Assembly: GCF_017491605.1 (NCBI RefSeq)
Contig: NZ_JAFGYY010000009.1
Coordinates: forward strand, 124,001 to 188,000
Length of the DNA stretch: 64,000 bases
Origin: Pseudomonas sp. 30_B
GTDB taxonomy: Bacteria > Pseudomonadota > Gammaproteobacteria > Pseudomonadales > Pseudomonadaceae
Reading direction: 5' to 3'
Numbering within the stretch: the stretch's first letter is position 1; every line of letters starts with the position of its first letter. Below, piece after piece: positions 36,349-44,660 of this stretch. The notes under the pieces were generated by a model. It was not told the origin of the DNA, made no database searches, and was given only the letters and a program-made list of their open reading frames with translations. Position numbers and translations under genes: made by a program.

Positions 36349-37275
36349 ATGCCTAGCGTCAATCTCGAGTTCTCTGGCGCTTCGATGATCGCGCTGAACG
36401 CCATCATTGCCCTGATGATGTTCGGCGTGTCGCTGGAGCTGCGCCGCGACGACTTCAGCCGTATCCTGCGCCAGCCCAAGGCGCCGGCCATCGGCATGCT
36501 GGTGCAGTTCCTGCTGCTGCCCGCCGCCACCTGCCTGCTGACCGTCGTCCTGCCGATCGACCCTGAGCTGGCGCTGGGGATGATCCTGGTCGCCACCTGC
36601 CCCAGTGGCACCTTCTCCAACATCATGACCTGGATGGCGCGCGGCAACGTCGCGGTGTCGGCCAGCGTCACCGCCGTGTCGGGCCTGAGCGCGGGCATCT
36701 TCACGCCGCTGAACTTCGCCCTCTACGCGGGGCTGAACCCGGCGACCCGTGACCGCCTCACGCAGATCCACATCGACCCATTGGAGCTGGTCGGCGTGGT
36801 GGTGCTGGTGCTGATCCTGCCGATGCTCGCCGGCATGGCCCTGGGCCAACACAAGCCGCAGCTGGCACGGCGCCTGGAAAAGCCGCTGCGACAGTTGTCG
36901 CTGCTGGTGATGCTCGGCTTCGTCGGCATGGCCTTCGCGAAGAACTTCCAGCAGTTCATGGCGTATTTCCACCTGTTCTTCTGGCTGGTGCTGCTGCTCA
37001 ACGGCACGGCGCTGCTGCTGGGCTACAGCTGCGCGCGGCTGTGGAAACTGCCGGACACCGACGTGCGCGCCGTGACCCTGGAAAGCGGCATCCACAACTC
37101 GGCGCTGGGCATGGCGCTGATCCTCACCTTCTTCCCGCAGGCCGGCGGCATGCTGCTGATCGCCGCTTTCTGGGGCTGCTGGCAGCTGTTCTCCGGGCTG
37201 GTTCTGGCGCAATGGTGGGCGCGTCGGGAGCCGCGTGACGCCACCTTCCCTGCCGCCACCGAGGGCAATCGATGA
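36349..37275 (+). CDS. Bile acid:sodium symporter (BASS) family transporter
   Basis: Inner-membrane transporter of 308 residues with about ten helices. BASS landmarks are MMFGVSLELRRDDF near residue 22-35, ATCPSGTFSNIMTWMARGN near 83-101 (the crossover helix region) and TLESGIHNSALGMAL near 240-254. Family members carry bile acids, pyruvate, pantoate or other organic anions with sodium. The ATG at 36349 has AGGAG seven bases before it. Its stop overlaps the next start (ATGA). First gene of a three-gene operon with a TSUP exporter and an amidohydrolase, so the cargo is likely an amide-linked acid. Confidence 0.85.
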   Translation: MPSVNLEFSGASMIALNAIIALMMFGVSLELRRDDFSRILRQPKAPAIGMLVQFLLLPAATCLLTVVLPIDPELALGMILVATCPSGTFSNIMTWMARGNVAVSASVTAVSGLSAGIFTPLNFALYAGLNPATRDRLTQIHIDPLELVGVVVLVLILPMLAGMALGQHKPQLARRLEKPLRQLSLLVMLGFVGMAFAKNFQQFMAYFHLFFWLVLLLNGTALLLGYSCARLWKLPDTDVRAVTLESGIHNSALGMALILTFFPQAGGMLLIAAFWGCWQLFSGLVLAQWWARREPRDATFPAATEGNR

Positions 37276-38015
37276 ACGCCCCCGCCATCGCCCTGGGCGG
37301 CTTCATCCTGCTGGCCTACACGCTGGAAGCCATCACCGGCTTCGGCAGCGTGGTGGTCGCCCTGTCCCTCGGCGCGCTGCTGATGCCCATCGAGACGCTG
37401 CTGCCGATCCTGGTGCCGCTGAACATCGCCATGACCGGCTACCTGGTCGGTCGCCACTGGCGATTGATAGACAGCGCGCTGCTGTTGCGCACCGTGCTGC
37501 CGGGCATGCTGATCGGCATGGGCATCGGTTACCTGCTGCTACCGCACCTGGACCCGCTGCCGCTCAAGCGCGGCCTCGGCGTACTGATCCTCTGGTTCGC
37601 CGGCCGCGAATTGTGGCGCCTGCGCGCCAGCGCCCCGGAACGCGGTAGAACGCCGAGCTGGGTAGTACGCCTGGCCACCGGCGCCGCCGGCATCTGCCAC
37701 GGTCTGTTCGCCTCGGGCGGGCCGCTGTTGGTCTACGCCCTGGCCACCCGCCCGCTGGACAAGGCGCGGCTGCGCGCCACCCTGGTGTGCGTCTGGTTCA
37801 CCCTGAACGGCCTGTTGACCCTGGCCTTCCTCCTCGACGGTCGCCTGCGCCCCGCGCTGCCCCAGGTGTTCGCCTACGCGCCCCTGTTGCTGCTCGGTGT
37901 GTGGCTGGGCGAGCGCCTGCACCAGCGCTTCGACGAACGCCATTTCCGCCTCGCCATCCACTGCCTGCTGCTGGTCAGCGGCACCCTGCTGCTGTCGCCC
38001 TGGAGCCTCCTGTGA
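37272..38015 (+). CDS. TauE/SafE (TSUP) family permease
   Basis: Inner-membrane protein of 247 residues with about eight helices and the TSUP repeat pattern (ITGFGSVVVALSLGALLMP near 21-39 and AGICHGLFASGGPLLVYAL near 138-156). Family members move sulfite, sulfonates such as taurine or sulfoacetate, or other organic anions, often outward. Translationally coupled on both sides: its ATG overlaps the BASS stop and its stop overlaps the GTG of the amidohydrolase. The substrate is unknown. Confidence 0.84.
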   Translation: MNAPAIALGGFILLAYTLEAITGFGSVVVALSLGALLMPIETLLPILVPLNIAMTGYLVGRHWRLIDSALLLRTVLPGMLIGMGIGYLLLPHLDPLPLKRGLGVLILWFAGRELWRLRASAPERGRTPSWVVRLATGAAGICHGLFASGGPLLVYALATRPLDKARLRATLVCVWFTLNGLLTLAFLLDGRLRPALPQVFAYAPLLLLGVWLGERLHQRFDERHFRLAIHCLLLVSGTLLLSPWSLL

Positions 38016-39805
38016 GCTACGACATCATCATCAAGAACGGCCTGTACTTCGACGGCAGCGATGCCCCCGGCAGCCTGCGCCACATCGGCATCAAGGACGG
38101 CCGCATCGACACCCTGAGCGTCAGCCCGCTGGACGAAAGCGGCTGCGCGGAAGTGATAGACGCCAGCGGCAAGTGGGTCACTCCCGGCTTCCTGGAAATC
38201 CACTCGCACTATGACGCCGAAGTCATCGCCGCCCCGGCGCTGAAAGAGTCGGTGCGCCATGGCGTGACCACCGTGTCGGTCGGCTCATGCTCGATCAGCA
38301 TGGTGCTGAGCGAATCCGAGGACTGCTCCGACCTGTTCACCCGCGTCGAGGCCGTGCCGCGCGAGCAGGTCCTGCCGATCCTGCGCGACAAGCGCACCTG
38401 GAAGGACGCCAGGGGCTACCGCGCCTTCTACGACCAGCAGCCGCTGGGGCCGAACCTCTGCTCCTTCCTCGGCCATTCCGAGCTGCGCGTGGCGGTGATG
38501 GGCCTGGAGCGCGCCATCGGTGGCGCCAAGCCCACCGAGGCCGAGCTGCAACGCATGGAGGAATTGCTGGAACAGGCGCTGGACGCCGGCTGCTTCGGTC
38601 TCTCGGTGATGACCACGCGCCTGGACAAGATGGACGGCGACCGCGCCTGGTCCAGCCCGCTGCCCTCCACTTTCGCCAGCTGGAAGGAATTCTCCCGCCT
38701 GTTCGCCGTGCTGCGCCGGCGCAACGCGCTGATGCAGGGCGCGCCGAATGCGGTCACCAAGATCAACGTGTTCGCCTTCCTCTACCAGGCCCACGGCTGG
38801 TTCCGCCGCCCGCTCAAGTGCTCGATGCTCACCGCGCTGGACCTGAAATCCCAACCCTTCATGCACCGCATCACCCGCGCCTCCGGCTGGGTCGCCAACC
38901 GCCTGCTGCGCGGCCGCTACCGCTGGCAGACCCTGCCCGCGCCCTTCGTGGTGCGCATCGAGGGGCTGAACATGAACGGCTTCGAGGAGTTCGGCGCCGG
39001 CGAAGTGCTGCGCGACATCAAGGACCCGGACGAGCTCTACACGCGCATCCAGGATCCGGCCTTCCGCGAGCGCTTCAAGAAGGACATCAAGGCCACCCTC
39101 AGCCTCGGCCTGTGGCACCGCAACCTGTCCGACTGCTGGGTGCGCGAATGCCCGGACGCAGCGCTGGTGGGGCGCAACTTCGAGGATATCGGCCGCGAGC
39201 GCGGCATGGATGCGGTGGACGCCTTCTTCGAGCTGGCCGGCCAGTACCGCAACGCGCTGAAGTGGACCACCTGCTACGGCAACCACCGCCCGCAGATCAT
39301 GCGCAAGCTGCTGGCCAGCCCCTGGACCCAGCCTGGCTTCGCCGACTCCGGCGCGCACCTGGCGTCCCATGCGCAGTACAACTTCCCGCTGCGCTTCCTC
39401 AAGTACGTGCGCGATGCCGAGCTGGCGGGCGAGGCATTCATGGACACCGGCCGCGCGGTGCACCGGCTGACCGGCGAGCTGGCGGACTTCGCCGGGATCG
39501 ACGCCGGGTATATCCGCGTGGGCGACCGCGCCGACCTGGTGGTGGTGAACCCCGCCGGCCTGACCGAGGAACTGGACGAGATCAGCGAGGCGCCTATGGA
39601 AGGGATCGGCCTGACACGGCTGGTGAAGCGCAACGACGATGCGGTGGAAGCCACGCTGATCAACGGGCGCGTGGCGTATCGGCGTGGCAGCGGGTTCCCG
39701 GAGGCGCTGGGCAAGGAACGTGTATTCGGGCGGTTCCTGCCGGGGCGGGATGTGTTGAGCCGGCCGCAGGAGGTTTCGGCCGGAGCGCCAGCCTACAGCC
39801 GATGA
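38012..39805 (+). CDS. Amidohydrolase, N-acyl-D-amino-acid deacylase type
   Basis: Metal-dependent amidohydrolase of 597 residues, longer than typical D-aminoacylases (about 480-500). The metal site begins with HSH at 64-66 in PGFLEIHSHYDAE; further candidates are FLGHSELR near 155-162, CYGNHRPQIM and DSGAHLASH in the C-terminal third. The last 100 residues contain IRVGDRADLVVVNP, the usual closing strand of the composite beta domain. It likely cleaves an N-acylated amine or amino acid. The GTG at 38012 overlaps the TSUP stop, so the gene is the third of the operon. The exact substrate is unknown. Confidence 0.85.
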   Translation: MSYDIIIKNGLYFDGSDAPGSLRHIGIKDGRIDTLSVSPLDESGCAEVIDASGKWVTPGFLEIHSHYDAEVIAAPALKESVRHGVTTVSVGSCSISMVLSESEDCSDLFTRVEAVPREQVLPILRDKRTWKDARGYRAFYDQQPLGPNLCSFLGHSELRVAVMGLERAIGGAKPTEAELQRMEELLEQALDAGCFGLSVMTTRLDKMDGDRAWSSPLPSTFASWKEFSRLFAVLRRRNALMQGAPNAVTKINVFAFLYQAHGWFRRPLKCSMLTALDLKSQPFMHRITRASGWVANRLLRGRYRWQTLPAPFVVRIEGLNMNGFEEFGAGEVLRDIKDPDELYTRIQDPAFRERFKKDIKATLSLGLWHRNLSDCWVRECPDAALVGRNFEDIGRERGMDAVDAFFELAGQYRNALKWTTCYGNHRPQIMRKLLASPWTQPGFADSGAHLASHAQYNFPLRFLKYVRDAELAGEAFMDTGRAVHRLTGELADFAGIDAGYIRVGDRADLVVVNPAGLTEELDEISEAPMEGIGLTRLVKRNDDAVEATLINGRVAYRRGSGFPEALGKERVFGRFLPGRDVLSRPQEVSAGAPAYSR

Positions 39806-39870
39806 CCACGCGCGCCGATGAATGTCCGTAGGAGCAACTGTCTTCTTCTGGGCAGTCTGTGCCGACACGC

Positions 39871-39991
39871 CCCCCTCACCCCAGCCCTCTCCCAAAGGGA
39901 GAGGGGGCAGATCGTGCCGGCTGACGTCATGGTTTCATCTTGCACCGGACGGTCCCCTCTCCCGCTTGCGGGAGAGGGTTAGGGTGAGGGG
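39871..39991. repeat. 120-bp element with CCCTCACC...GGTGAGGG ends (copy 3)
   Basis: Third copy, 65 bp after the amidohydrolase stop, same orientation as copies 1 and 2. Its inner part resembles copy 2 (GTGCCGGCTGA...GTTTCA). Confidence 0.82.
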
Positions 39992-40002
39992 TTCTTGATC
40001 TC

Positions 40003-40196
40003 GTAGGAGCGGACCTTGTCCGCGAATCCATCGCGGCGTATTTCGATCCCACCAGAAAGATGCCGGTGTACAGCGCCCCCGGCGCCGGCCTTGCCGGCTG
40101 ATCGCGGAGAAGCTCCGCTCCTACGGGAGCCGAAGCGCTGGAGCTGACCTGTAGGAGCGCGCCATGCGCGCGATCGCGGGCATGGCCCGCTCCTAC
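40003..40196. repeat. Cluster of three REP-like units
   Basis: Units at 40003-40027 (GTAGGAGCGGACCTTGTCCG), 40101-40125 (opposite orientation) and 40151-40196 (the CATGCGCGCG form, nearly identical to 16209-16256). Apart from these and the 120-bp element, the gap 39806-40256 shows nothing that I can support. Confidence 0.78.
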
Positions 40197-40256
40197 AACA
40201 GCGCCTGCGCCGACAGACACGGCGTGCGTCCGTTGCGACCACCCAACCCGCCGAGA

Positions 40257-40285
40257 TTGACGCCTTCACGTCCACTCACTAGAGT
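40257..40285 (+). promoter_or_regulatory. Sigma-70-like promoter ahead of the leader and MFS gene
   Basis: TTGACG at 40257-40262 and TAGAGT at 40280-40285 are separated by 17 bp. Transcription would start near 40292, about 28 nt before the ATG of the short frame at 40320 and about 290 nt before the MFS gene. Confidence 0.5.
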
Positions 40286-40319
40286 GCGCGCTCTTGTGTC
40301 CGTCCGCTGTACCCGCACC

Positions 40320-40460
40320 ATGACCCCGTTCTACCGCTTCGCCGATCCGTCCCTCGCCCTGCTGCGAGAGCCTCCGCGCGTGCGCAAAATCGATACCGCG
40401 CTGCGCCGTCGCCGCAGCGTGCTGTTCGCCTTTACCTTCTCCCCTCCCGCCGGCCGCTGA
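40320..40460 (+). CDS. Possible 46-residue leader peptide
   Basis: Short open frame with GC-rich third positions (about 37 of 45 codons end in G or C) typical of real Pseudomonas genes. The product has an arginine cluster near residue 28-32 and ends FTFSPPAGR, with a Pro-Pro pair just before the stop, a sequence type that can stall ribosomes. No ribosome site is obvious; initiation close to the predicted transcript start is possible. Between it and the MFS gene the RNA can form GCCCCG/CGGGGC (40546-40569) next to the MFS ribosome site GGAGAAGG (40571-40578). No homologue is known to me. Confidence 0.35.
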   Translation: MTPFYRFADPSLALLREPPRVRKIDTALRRRRSVLFAFTFSPPAGR

Positions 40461-40583
40461 GCCGGACGCCGCGCGCTCGCGCAGGCTTTTCCGCATTCCG
40501 ATTCCGCTCACCGGCACCCGCCGGCGGGCTCGTTCGCATGTGTCAGCCCCGCCGCTGGAGCGCCGGGGCCGGAGAAGGTTTCC

Positions 40584-41753
40584 ATGAACAATTCACTCAC
40601 CCTCAACAAGCCGCTGCTGGCCGTGCTGCTGTTCGCCATGTCCATCGTCGGCCTGAGCCTGGGCGCTACCCTGCCGCTGGTGGCCCTGCGCCTGCTCGAC
40701 AACGGCGCCAGCGCGCTGCAGATCGGCATTCTCTCGGCGGTGCCGGCAGCCGGCATGATCCTCGCCGCCACCCTGGTCGACCGCGCCTGCCAACTGATGA
40801 GCCGGCGTCGCCTGTACCTGTTGTGCTTCGTACTCTGCACGGCGAGCACCGCCGCCATCGAGATCAGCAGCCATTCGCTGTGGCTGCTGGGTATCGCGCG
40901 CCTGGCCCTGGGTGTCGGCATGGGTATTGCCATCATCCTCGGCGAAGCATGGGTCAACGAACTGTGCGGCGAGGACAATCGCGGCACCATCGTCGCCCTC
41001 TATGCCACCAGCTTCACCGCTTTCCAGCTACTCGGCCCGACCCTGGTGGCGCTGCTCGGCGCGCAGACGCCCTGGGTGGTGCTGCTGGTCAGCGTCGGGC
41101 ATCTCATCGCCCTGGCCACCGTGGCCTGCGCCATGCCCAAGGAAGGCATCCACGAGCACGTCGAAGAGCCACGCAGCTTCTCCCTGGCCGGCTTCCTGCG
41201 GGTGGCGCCGGCCCTGTGCATGGGCGTGCTGTTCTTCTCCTTCTTCGACAGCGTGGTGCTGTCGCTCTTCCCGGTCTACGCCTCCAGCCACGGCTACGCA
41301 GTGGGCATCGCCGCCTTCATGGCCACGGTGATCCTGCTCGGCGACATGCTCTGCCAGCTACCGCTGGGCTGGCTCTCCGACCGCCTCGACCGCCCGACGC
41401 TGCATCTTGCCTGTGGCGTGGCGGCCACCGTGATCGGCCTCGCCCTGCCCTGGCTGATCACCCGACCCGCGCTGCTATGGCCGGCACTGATGCTGCTGGG
41501 TGCGGTGGCCGGTGGTGTGTACACCCTGGCCCTGGTGCTGATCGGCCAGCGCTTCCGTGGTCGCGACCTGGTCACCGCCAACGCTGCCGCCGGGATACTC
41601 TGGGGCGTCGGCAGCCTGCTCGGCCCGCTGCTCAGCGGCAGCCTGATGGACCTCGGTCCGCAAGGCGTGCCGGTGGCTCTGGCGCTGGCAGCGGGACTGT
41701 TCGTGGCGACCGCGGCGGCTTCGTGGCGGCGCACGGCGCGGCGGCACGCCTGA
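40584..41753 (+). CDS. MFS transporter
   Basis: Inner-membrane major facilitator of 389 residues with about twelve helices. The loop after helix 2 reads VDRACQLMSRRRLY, and helix 4-5 contains ARLALGVGMGIAIILGEAWVNEL, which recalls YcaD-like transporters (the GEAWVNE stretch). The second half has GWLSDRLDRPTLH. The start at 40584 has GGAGAAGG five bases upstream. Long 5' leader with a possible leader peptide. Substrate unknown; followed by the glxA-like regulator gene at 41847. Confidence 0.85.
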   Translation: MNNSLTLNKPLLAVLLFAMSIVGLSLGATLPLVALRLLDNGASALQIGILSAVPAAGMILAATLVDRACQLMSRRRLYLLCFVLCTASTAAIEISSHSLWLLGIARLALGVGMGIAIILGEAWVNELCGEDNRGTIVALYATSFTAFQLLGPTLVALLGAQTPWVVLLVSVGHLIALATVACAMPKEGIHEHVEEPRSFSLAGFLRVAPALCMGVLFFSFFDSVVLSLFPVYASSHGYAVGIAAFMATVILLGDMLCQLPLGWLSDRLDRPTLHLACGVAATVIGLALPWLITRPALLWPALMLLGAVAGGVYTLALVLIGQRFRGRDLVTANAAAGILWGVGSLLGPLLSGSLMDLGPQGVPVALALAAGLFVATAAASWRRTARRHA

Positions 41754-41846
41754 CCGCGGGAGAATGGCAATATTCGTGGGATGACTGACATTGCCGCCAG
41801 CATCAATCATCGCCACACTCGCTCCATCACTTGAACGAGGCCCGCC

Positions 41847-42851
41847 ATGGAATCGCTTCGCCAGATCGCCTGCCTGATCTATCCCGAGGTCATGAGCCTG
41901 GACGTCACCGGGCCGCTGCAGGTGTTCGCCTCCGCCAATGTCGAGCGGCAGCGCCAGGGCCTGGCGCCCGCCTACGAATTGCAGGTGCTGGGCGAACGGG
42001 CCGGCCCCGTGGCGACCTCGGCCGGTCTGCGCATCTGCGCCGATATGGCGTGGCGCGACGTCGATCCTTCCGCGCTCGATACGCTGCTGGTGCCCGGTGG
42101 CGTGGGCGTGCCCGCGCAATGTGAGAACGCCGAGCTGCTGCGCTGGCTGGCGGCTGCCGAACCCCGGGTGCGCCGGCTCGGCTCGGTGTGCTCGGGCGCG
42201 CTGATCCTCGCTGCCGCCGGCGTGCTGAACGGCCGCCCGGCCACCACGCATTGGGCGGACGTCGATGAGCTGTGCGCGGGCTACCCCGACGTGCGGGTCC
42301 AGGGCGACCGGCTGCATACCTACGATCCGCAGCGCCGCGATGGCGACGATCACGTGTTCACCTCGGCCGGCGTCACCGCCGGCATCGATCTCGCCCTGGC
42401 GCTGGTGGAAGCCGATCTCGGTCGAGCCCTGGCGCTGGCGGTGGCGCGGCGGCTGGTGATGTTTCTCAAGCGCCCAGGCGGACAGGCGCAGTTCAGCCAC
42501 TGGCTGACCCCGGAGCCAAGCCGCACGCCGCGACTGGCGGCGTTGCTGGAGTGGATCCCCGCCAACCTGGGCAGCGATCTGTCGCTGGAAGCCCTGGCCG
42601 GGCAGGCGTGCATGAGTCCGCGCACGCTGTCACGGGTGTTCATCAACGAATTGGGCATGGGGCCCGGCCGCTACGTCGAACGGGTGCGCCTGGAAGCGGC
42701 CCGCGCGCTGCTGCAGGACGCCCAGGCGTCGATCAGCACAGTGTCGCGCCTGTGCGGCTTCGGCCACCCGGAAAACCTGCGGCGGACCTTCCACAAGCAC
42801 CTGGCGATCAGCCCGCAGGAGTACGCCGAGCGCTTCGGCCAGTTGCACTGA
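41847..42851 (+). CDS. GlxA-family AraC-type regulator (DJ-1/PfpI plus HTH)
   Basis: Regulator of 334 residues. The N-terminal DJ-1/PfpI-like domain (about 1-190) has ACLIYPEVMSLDVTGPLQVF and the nucleophile-elbow region GSVCSGALILAAAGVL near 111-126. The C-terminal AraC domain (about 225-330) has SLEALAGQACMSPRTLSRVF and VSRLCGFGHPENLRRTFHKH. Regulators of this type respond to amino-acid-like or quaternary-amine ligands. The ATG has GAGG seven bases upstream. It is followed closely by the DUF1272 gene and an MFS gene in the same direction, which it may control. Confidence 0.88.
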   Translation: MESLRQIACLIYPEVMSLDVTGPLQVFASANVERQRQGLAPAYELQVLGERAGPVATSAGLRICADMAWRDVDPSALDTLLVPGGVGVPAQCENAELLRWLAAAEPRVRRLGSVCSGALILAAAGVLNGRPATTHWADVDELCAGYPDVRVQGDRLHTYDPQRRDGDDHVFTSAGVTAGIDLALALVEADLGRALALAVARRLVMFLKRPGGQAQFSHWLTPEPSRTPRLAALLEWIPANLGSDLSLEALAGQACMSPRTLSRVFINELGMGPGRYVERVRLEAARALLQDAQASISTVSRLCGFGHPENLRRTFHKHLAISPQEYAERFGQLH

Positions 42852-42876
42852 CAACGACAATCGAAAGGACCTTGCC

Positions 42877-43119
42877 ATGCTCGAACTGCGCCCCAACTGC
42901 GAATGCTGTGACCGCGACTTGCCCGGCGACAGCCCGGACGCGTGTATCTGCACCTTCGAATGCACCTTCTGCACCGATTGCGCCGAGCAGGTGCTGCACG
43001 GTCGCTGCCCGAACTGCGGCGGCGAACTGGTGCCGCGCCCGCGTCGCCCGGCGGAGAAGCTGGCGGCCAATCCGGCTTCGACCCAGCGCGTGCTCAAACC
43101 GGCTGGCTGCCAGGGCTGA
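42877..43119 (+). CDS. DUF1272 small cysteine-rich protein
   Basis: Protein of 80 residues with seven to eight cysteines arranged as a likely double zinc site (CECCDRDL near 8-15, CICTFECTFCTDC near 23-35, GRCPNCGG near 42-49), as in DUF1272. The tail is basic and proline-rich. The function is unknown; a zinc-ribbon binding role is plausible. AAGGA precedes the ATG. It is 25 bp after the regulator gene and 9 bp before the MFS gene, so the three form one operon. Confidence 0.88.
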   Translation: MLELRPNCECCDRDLPGDSPDACICTFECTFCTDCAEQVLHGRCPNCGGELVPRPRRPAEKLAANPASTQRVLKPAGCQG

Positions 43120-43128
43120 GGACGGGTC

Positions 43129-44298
43129 ATGCTGCTGCGCATCCCGACGATCCGCCTGCTGTTCACCAGCCAGGCGCTGTACTGGTCCTGCTCGCTGATC
43201 GGCATCACCCTCACCTCGCTGGTGGGCGCCCAACTCACCCCGCTGAACAGCCTGGCCACCCTGCCATTGGCGATCCTGGTGCTGGGCAACCTGCTGGCGG
43301 TACAGCCGCTGTCGCTGTTCATGCAGCGCCACGGCCGCCGACGCGGATTGTTGCTGGGCGCCGCCTGCGGCATGCTCGGCGGGCTGCTGTGCGCGCTGGG
43401 TGTGTGGTTGGCGGACTTCCTGCTGTTCTGCCTCGGCGCGTTGCCCATCGGCGCCTATCAGGCTTCGGCGATGTATTACCGCTTCGCCGCGCTGGAAGCG
43501 GTGGACGAAACGCACAAGGGTCGCGCCACCGCCTACGTGATCGGCGGCGGCGTGCTGGCCGCGCTGCTCGCACCGAGCCTGGCGCTGTGGTCACGCAATG
43601 CCCTGCCCACGCCCTTCGTGGGTTCCTATCTGGCGATTGCCGCGCTCGCGCTGGTCGCTATCGCGGTGCTCAGCCGCCTGCCGGACGGCACGGCGCCAGC
43701 GCCCTCCACCGGTGGCTGGAAAGTCATGTGGGAATTACTGTCGCGCCCGGCGATCCGCGCGGCCATGGCCTGCACCGCCGCCGGCCACGGGCTGATGATC
43801 CTGATCATGAATGCCACGCCGCTGGCCATGAGCTTCTGCGGACTGCCGCTGGAGCGCTCGGTGAGCGTGATCCAGTGGCACGTGCTGGGCATGTTCCTCC
43901 CCGCGTTCATCGCCGGTCCGCTGGTGGACCGGCTCGGCGGGCGTCGCGTGGCCTGGGTCGGCATGGCGCTGTTGGCGGTCAGCGCGGCGGTGGCGCTGAG
44001 CGGGCAGTCGGTGGCGCAGTTCCTGGTCAGCTCGCTGCTGCTGGGCGTGGGCTGGAACCTGATGCTGGTGGCCGGCACCACCCTGCTCGCCTTCGGTCAT
44101 GCGGCGCAGGAGCGCGGTCACGCGCAGGGCCTGATGGAGCTGGGCAACGGCAGCCTGGCGGCGCTGATGTCCTTCAGCTCCGGCGCGCTGATCACCAGCA
44201 TCGGCTGGAGCGCGGTGAACCTGCTGGTGTGGCCGGTATTGCTGGTGGCGGTGGTGATGATCTGGTCGGGGCGCAAGGAGCTGGCGGTCAACCGGTGA
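43129..44298 (+). CDS. MFS transporter in the glxA-like/DUF1272 operon
   Basis: Inner-membrane major facilitator of 389 residues, about twelve helices. Landmarks: SLIGITLTSLVGAQLTPL in helix 1, LFMQRHGRRRGLLLGAA after helix 2, and AGPLVDRLGGRRVAWVG in the second half. GAGG lies upstream of the ATG. The gene resembles the MFS protein that I recall beside nfuA in P. aeruginosa (PA1848). Substrate unknown. Confidence 0.84.
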   Translation: MLLRIPTIRLLFTSQALYWSCSLIGITLTSLVGAQLTPLNSLATLPLAILVLGNLLAVQPLSLFMQRHGRRRGLLLGAACGMLGGLLCALGVWLADFLLFCLGALPIGAYQASAMYYRFAALEAVDETHKGRATAYVIGGGVLAALLAPSLALWSRNALPTPFVGSYLAIAALALVAIAVLSRLPDGTAPAPSTGGWKVMWELLSRPAIRAAMACTAAGHGLMILIMNATPLAMSFCGLPLERSVSVIQWHVLGMFLPAFIAGPLVDRLGGRRVAWVGMALLAVSAAVALSGQSVAQFLVSSLLLGVGWNLMLVAGTTLLAFGHAAQERGHAQGLMELGNGSLAALMSFSSGALITSIGWSAVNLLVWPVLLVAVVMIWSGRKELAVNR

Positions 44299-44320
44299 GC
44301 CCGGTACGACCGAATGGTTT

Positions 44321-44603
44321 TCGCGGATAAGATCCGCTCCTGCGGCGATCTCGAAAAGCCCGTAGGGCGCATAACCCGGAACGGGTTATCCGCCGCGATT
44401 GGCCGATAACTCCATGCCGGGCATCGATGGGTATCGCTTCGCTCCACGCCATCCTACGGGTGCAATGTCACGCTCTCGTAGGAGCGGATCTTATCCGCGA
44501 TCCGGCCGCAGGCCGGCTGGGTTCGCGAGCAAGGACTAGGCGTCCCCCTCGCTCCTACGAAGAGCACCGGGGCCGACCTGTAGGAGTGAGCTTGCTCGCG
44601 AAC
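44321..44603. repeat. Repeat island: REP-like units and two other palindromes
   Basis: Within about 280 bp: REP-like units at 44321-44342, 44478-44501, 44521-44560 (variant with the GGACTAGGCGTCC insertion) and 44579-44603; a perfect hairpin ATAACCCG/CGGGTTAT at 44371-44389; and a single arm of the GTAGGATGG family at 44427-44457. No gene is seen in 44299-44660. Confidence 0.8.
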
Positions 44604-44615
44604 CATGCCCAAACG

Positions 44616-44643
44616 AAAAAGGCGACCCGAAGGTCGCCTTTTC
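44616..44643. terminator. Bidirectional terminator between the MFS gene and nfuA
   Basis: Stem GGCGACC/GGTCGCC (44621-44638) with flanking A and T runs on both sides, 18 bp beyond the nfuA stop. It can serve both converging units. Confidence 0.82.
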
Positions 44644-44660
44644 GCTGCTCGATCACCCAC

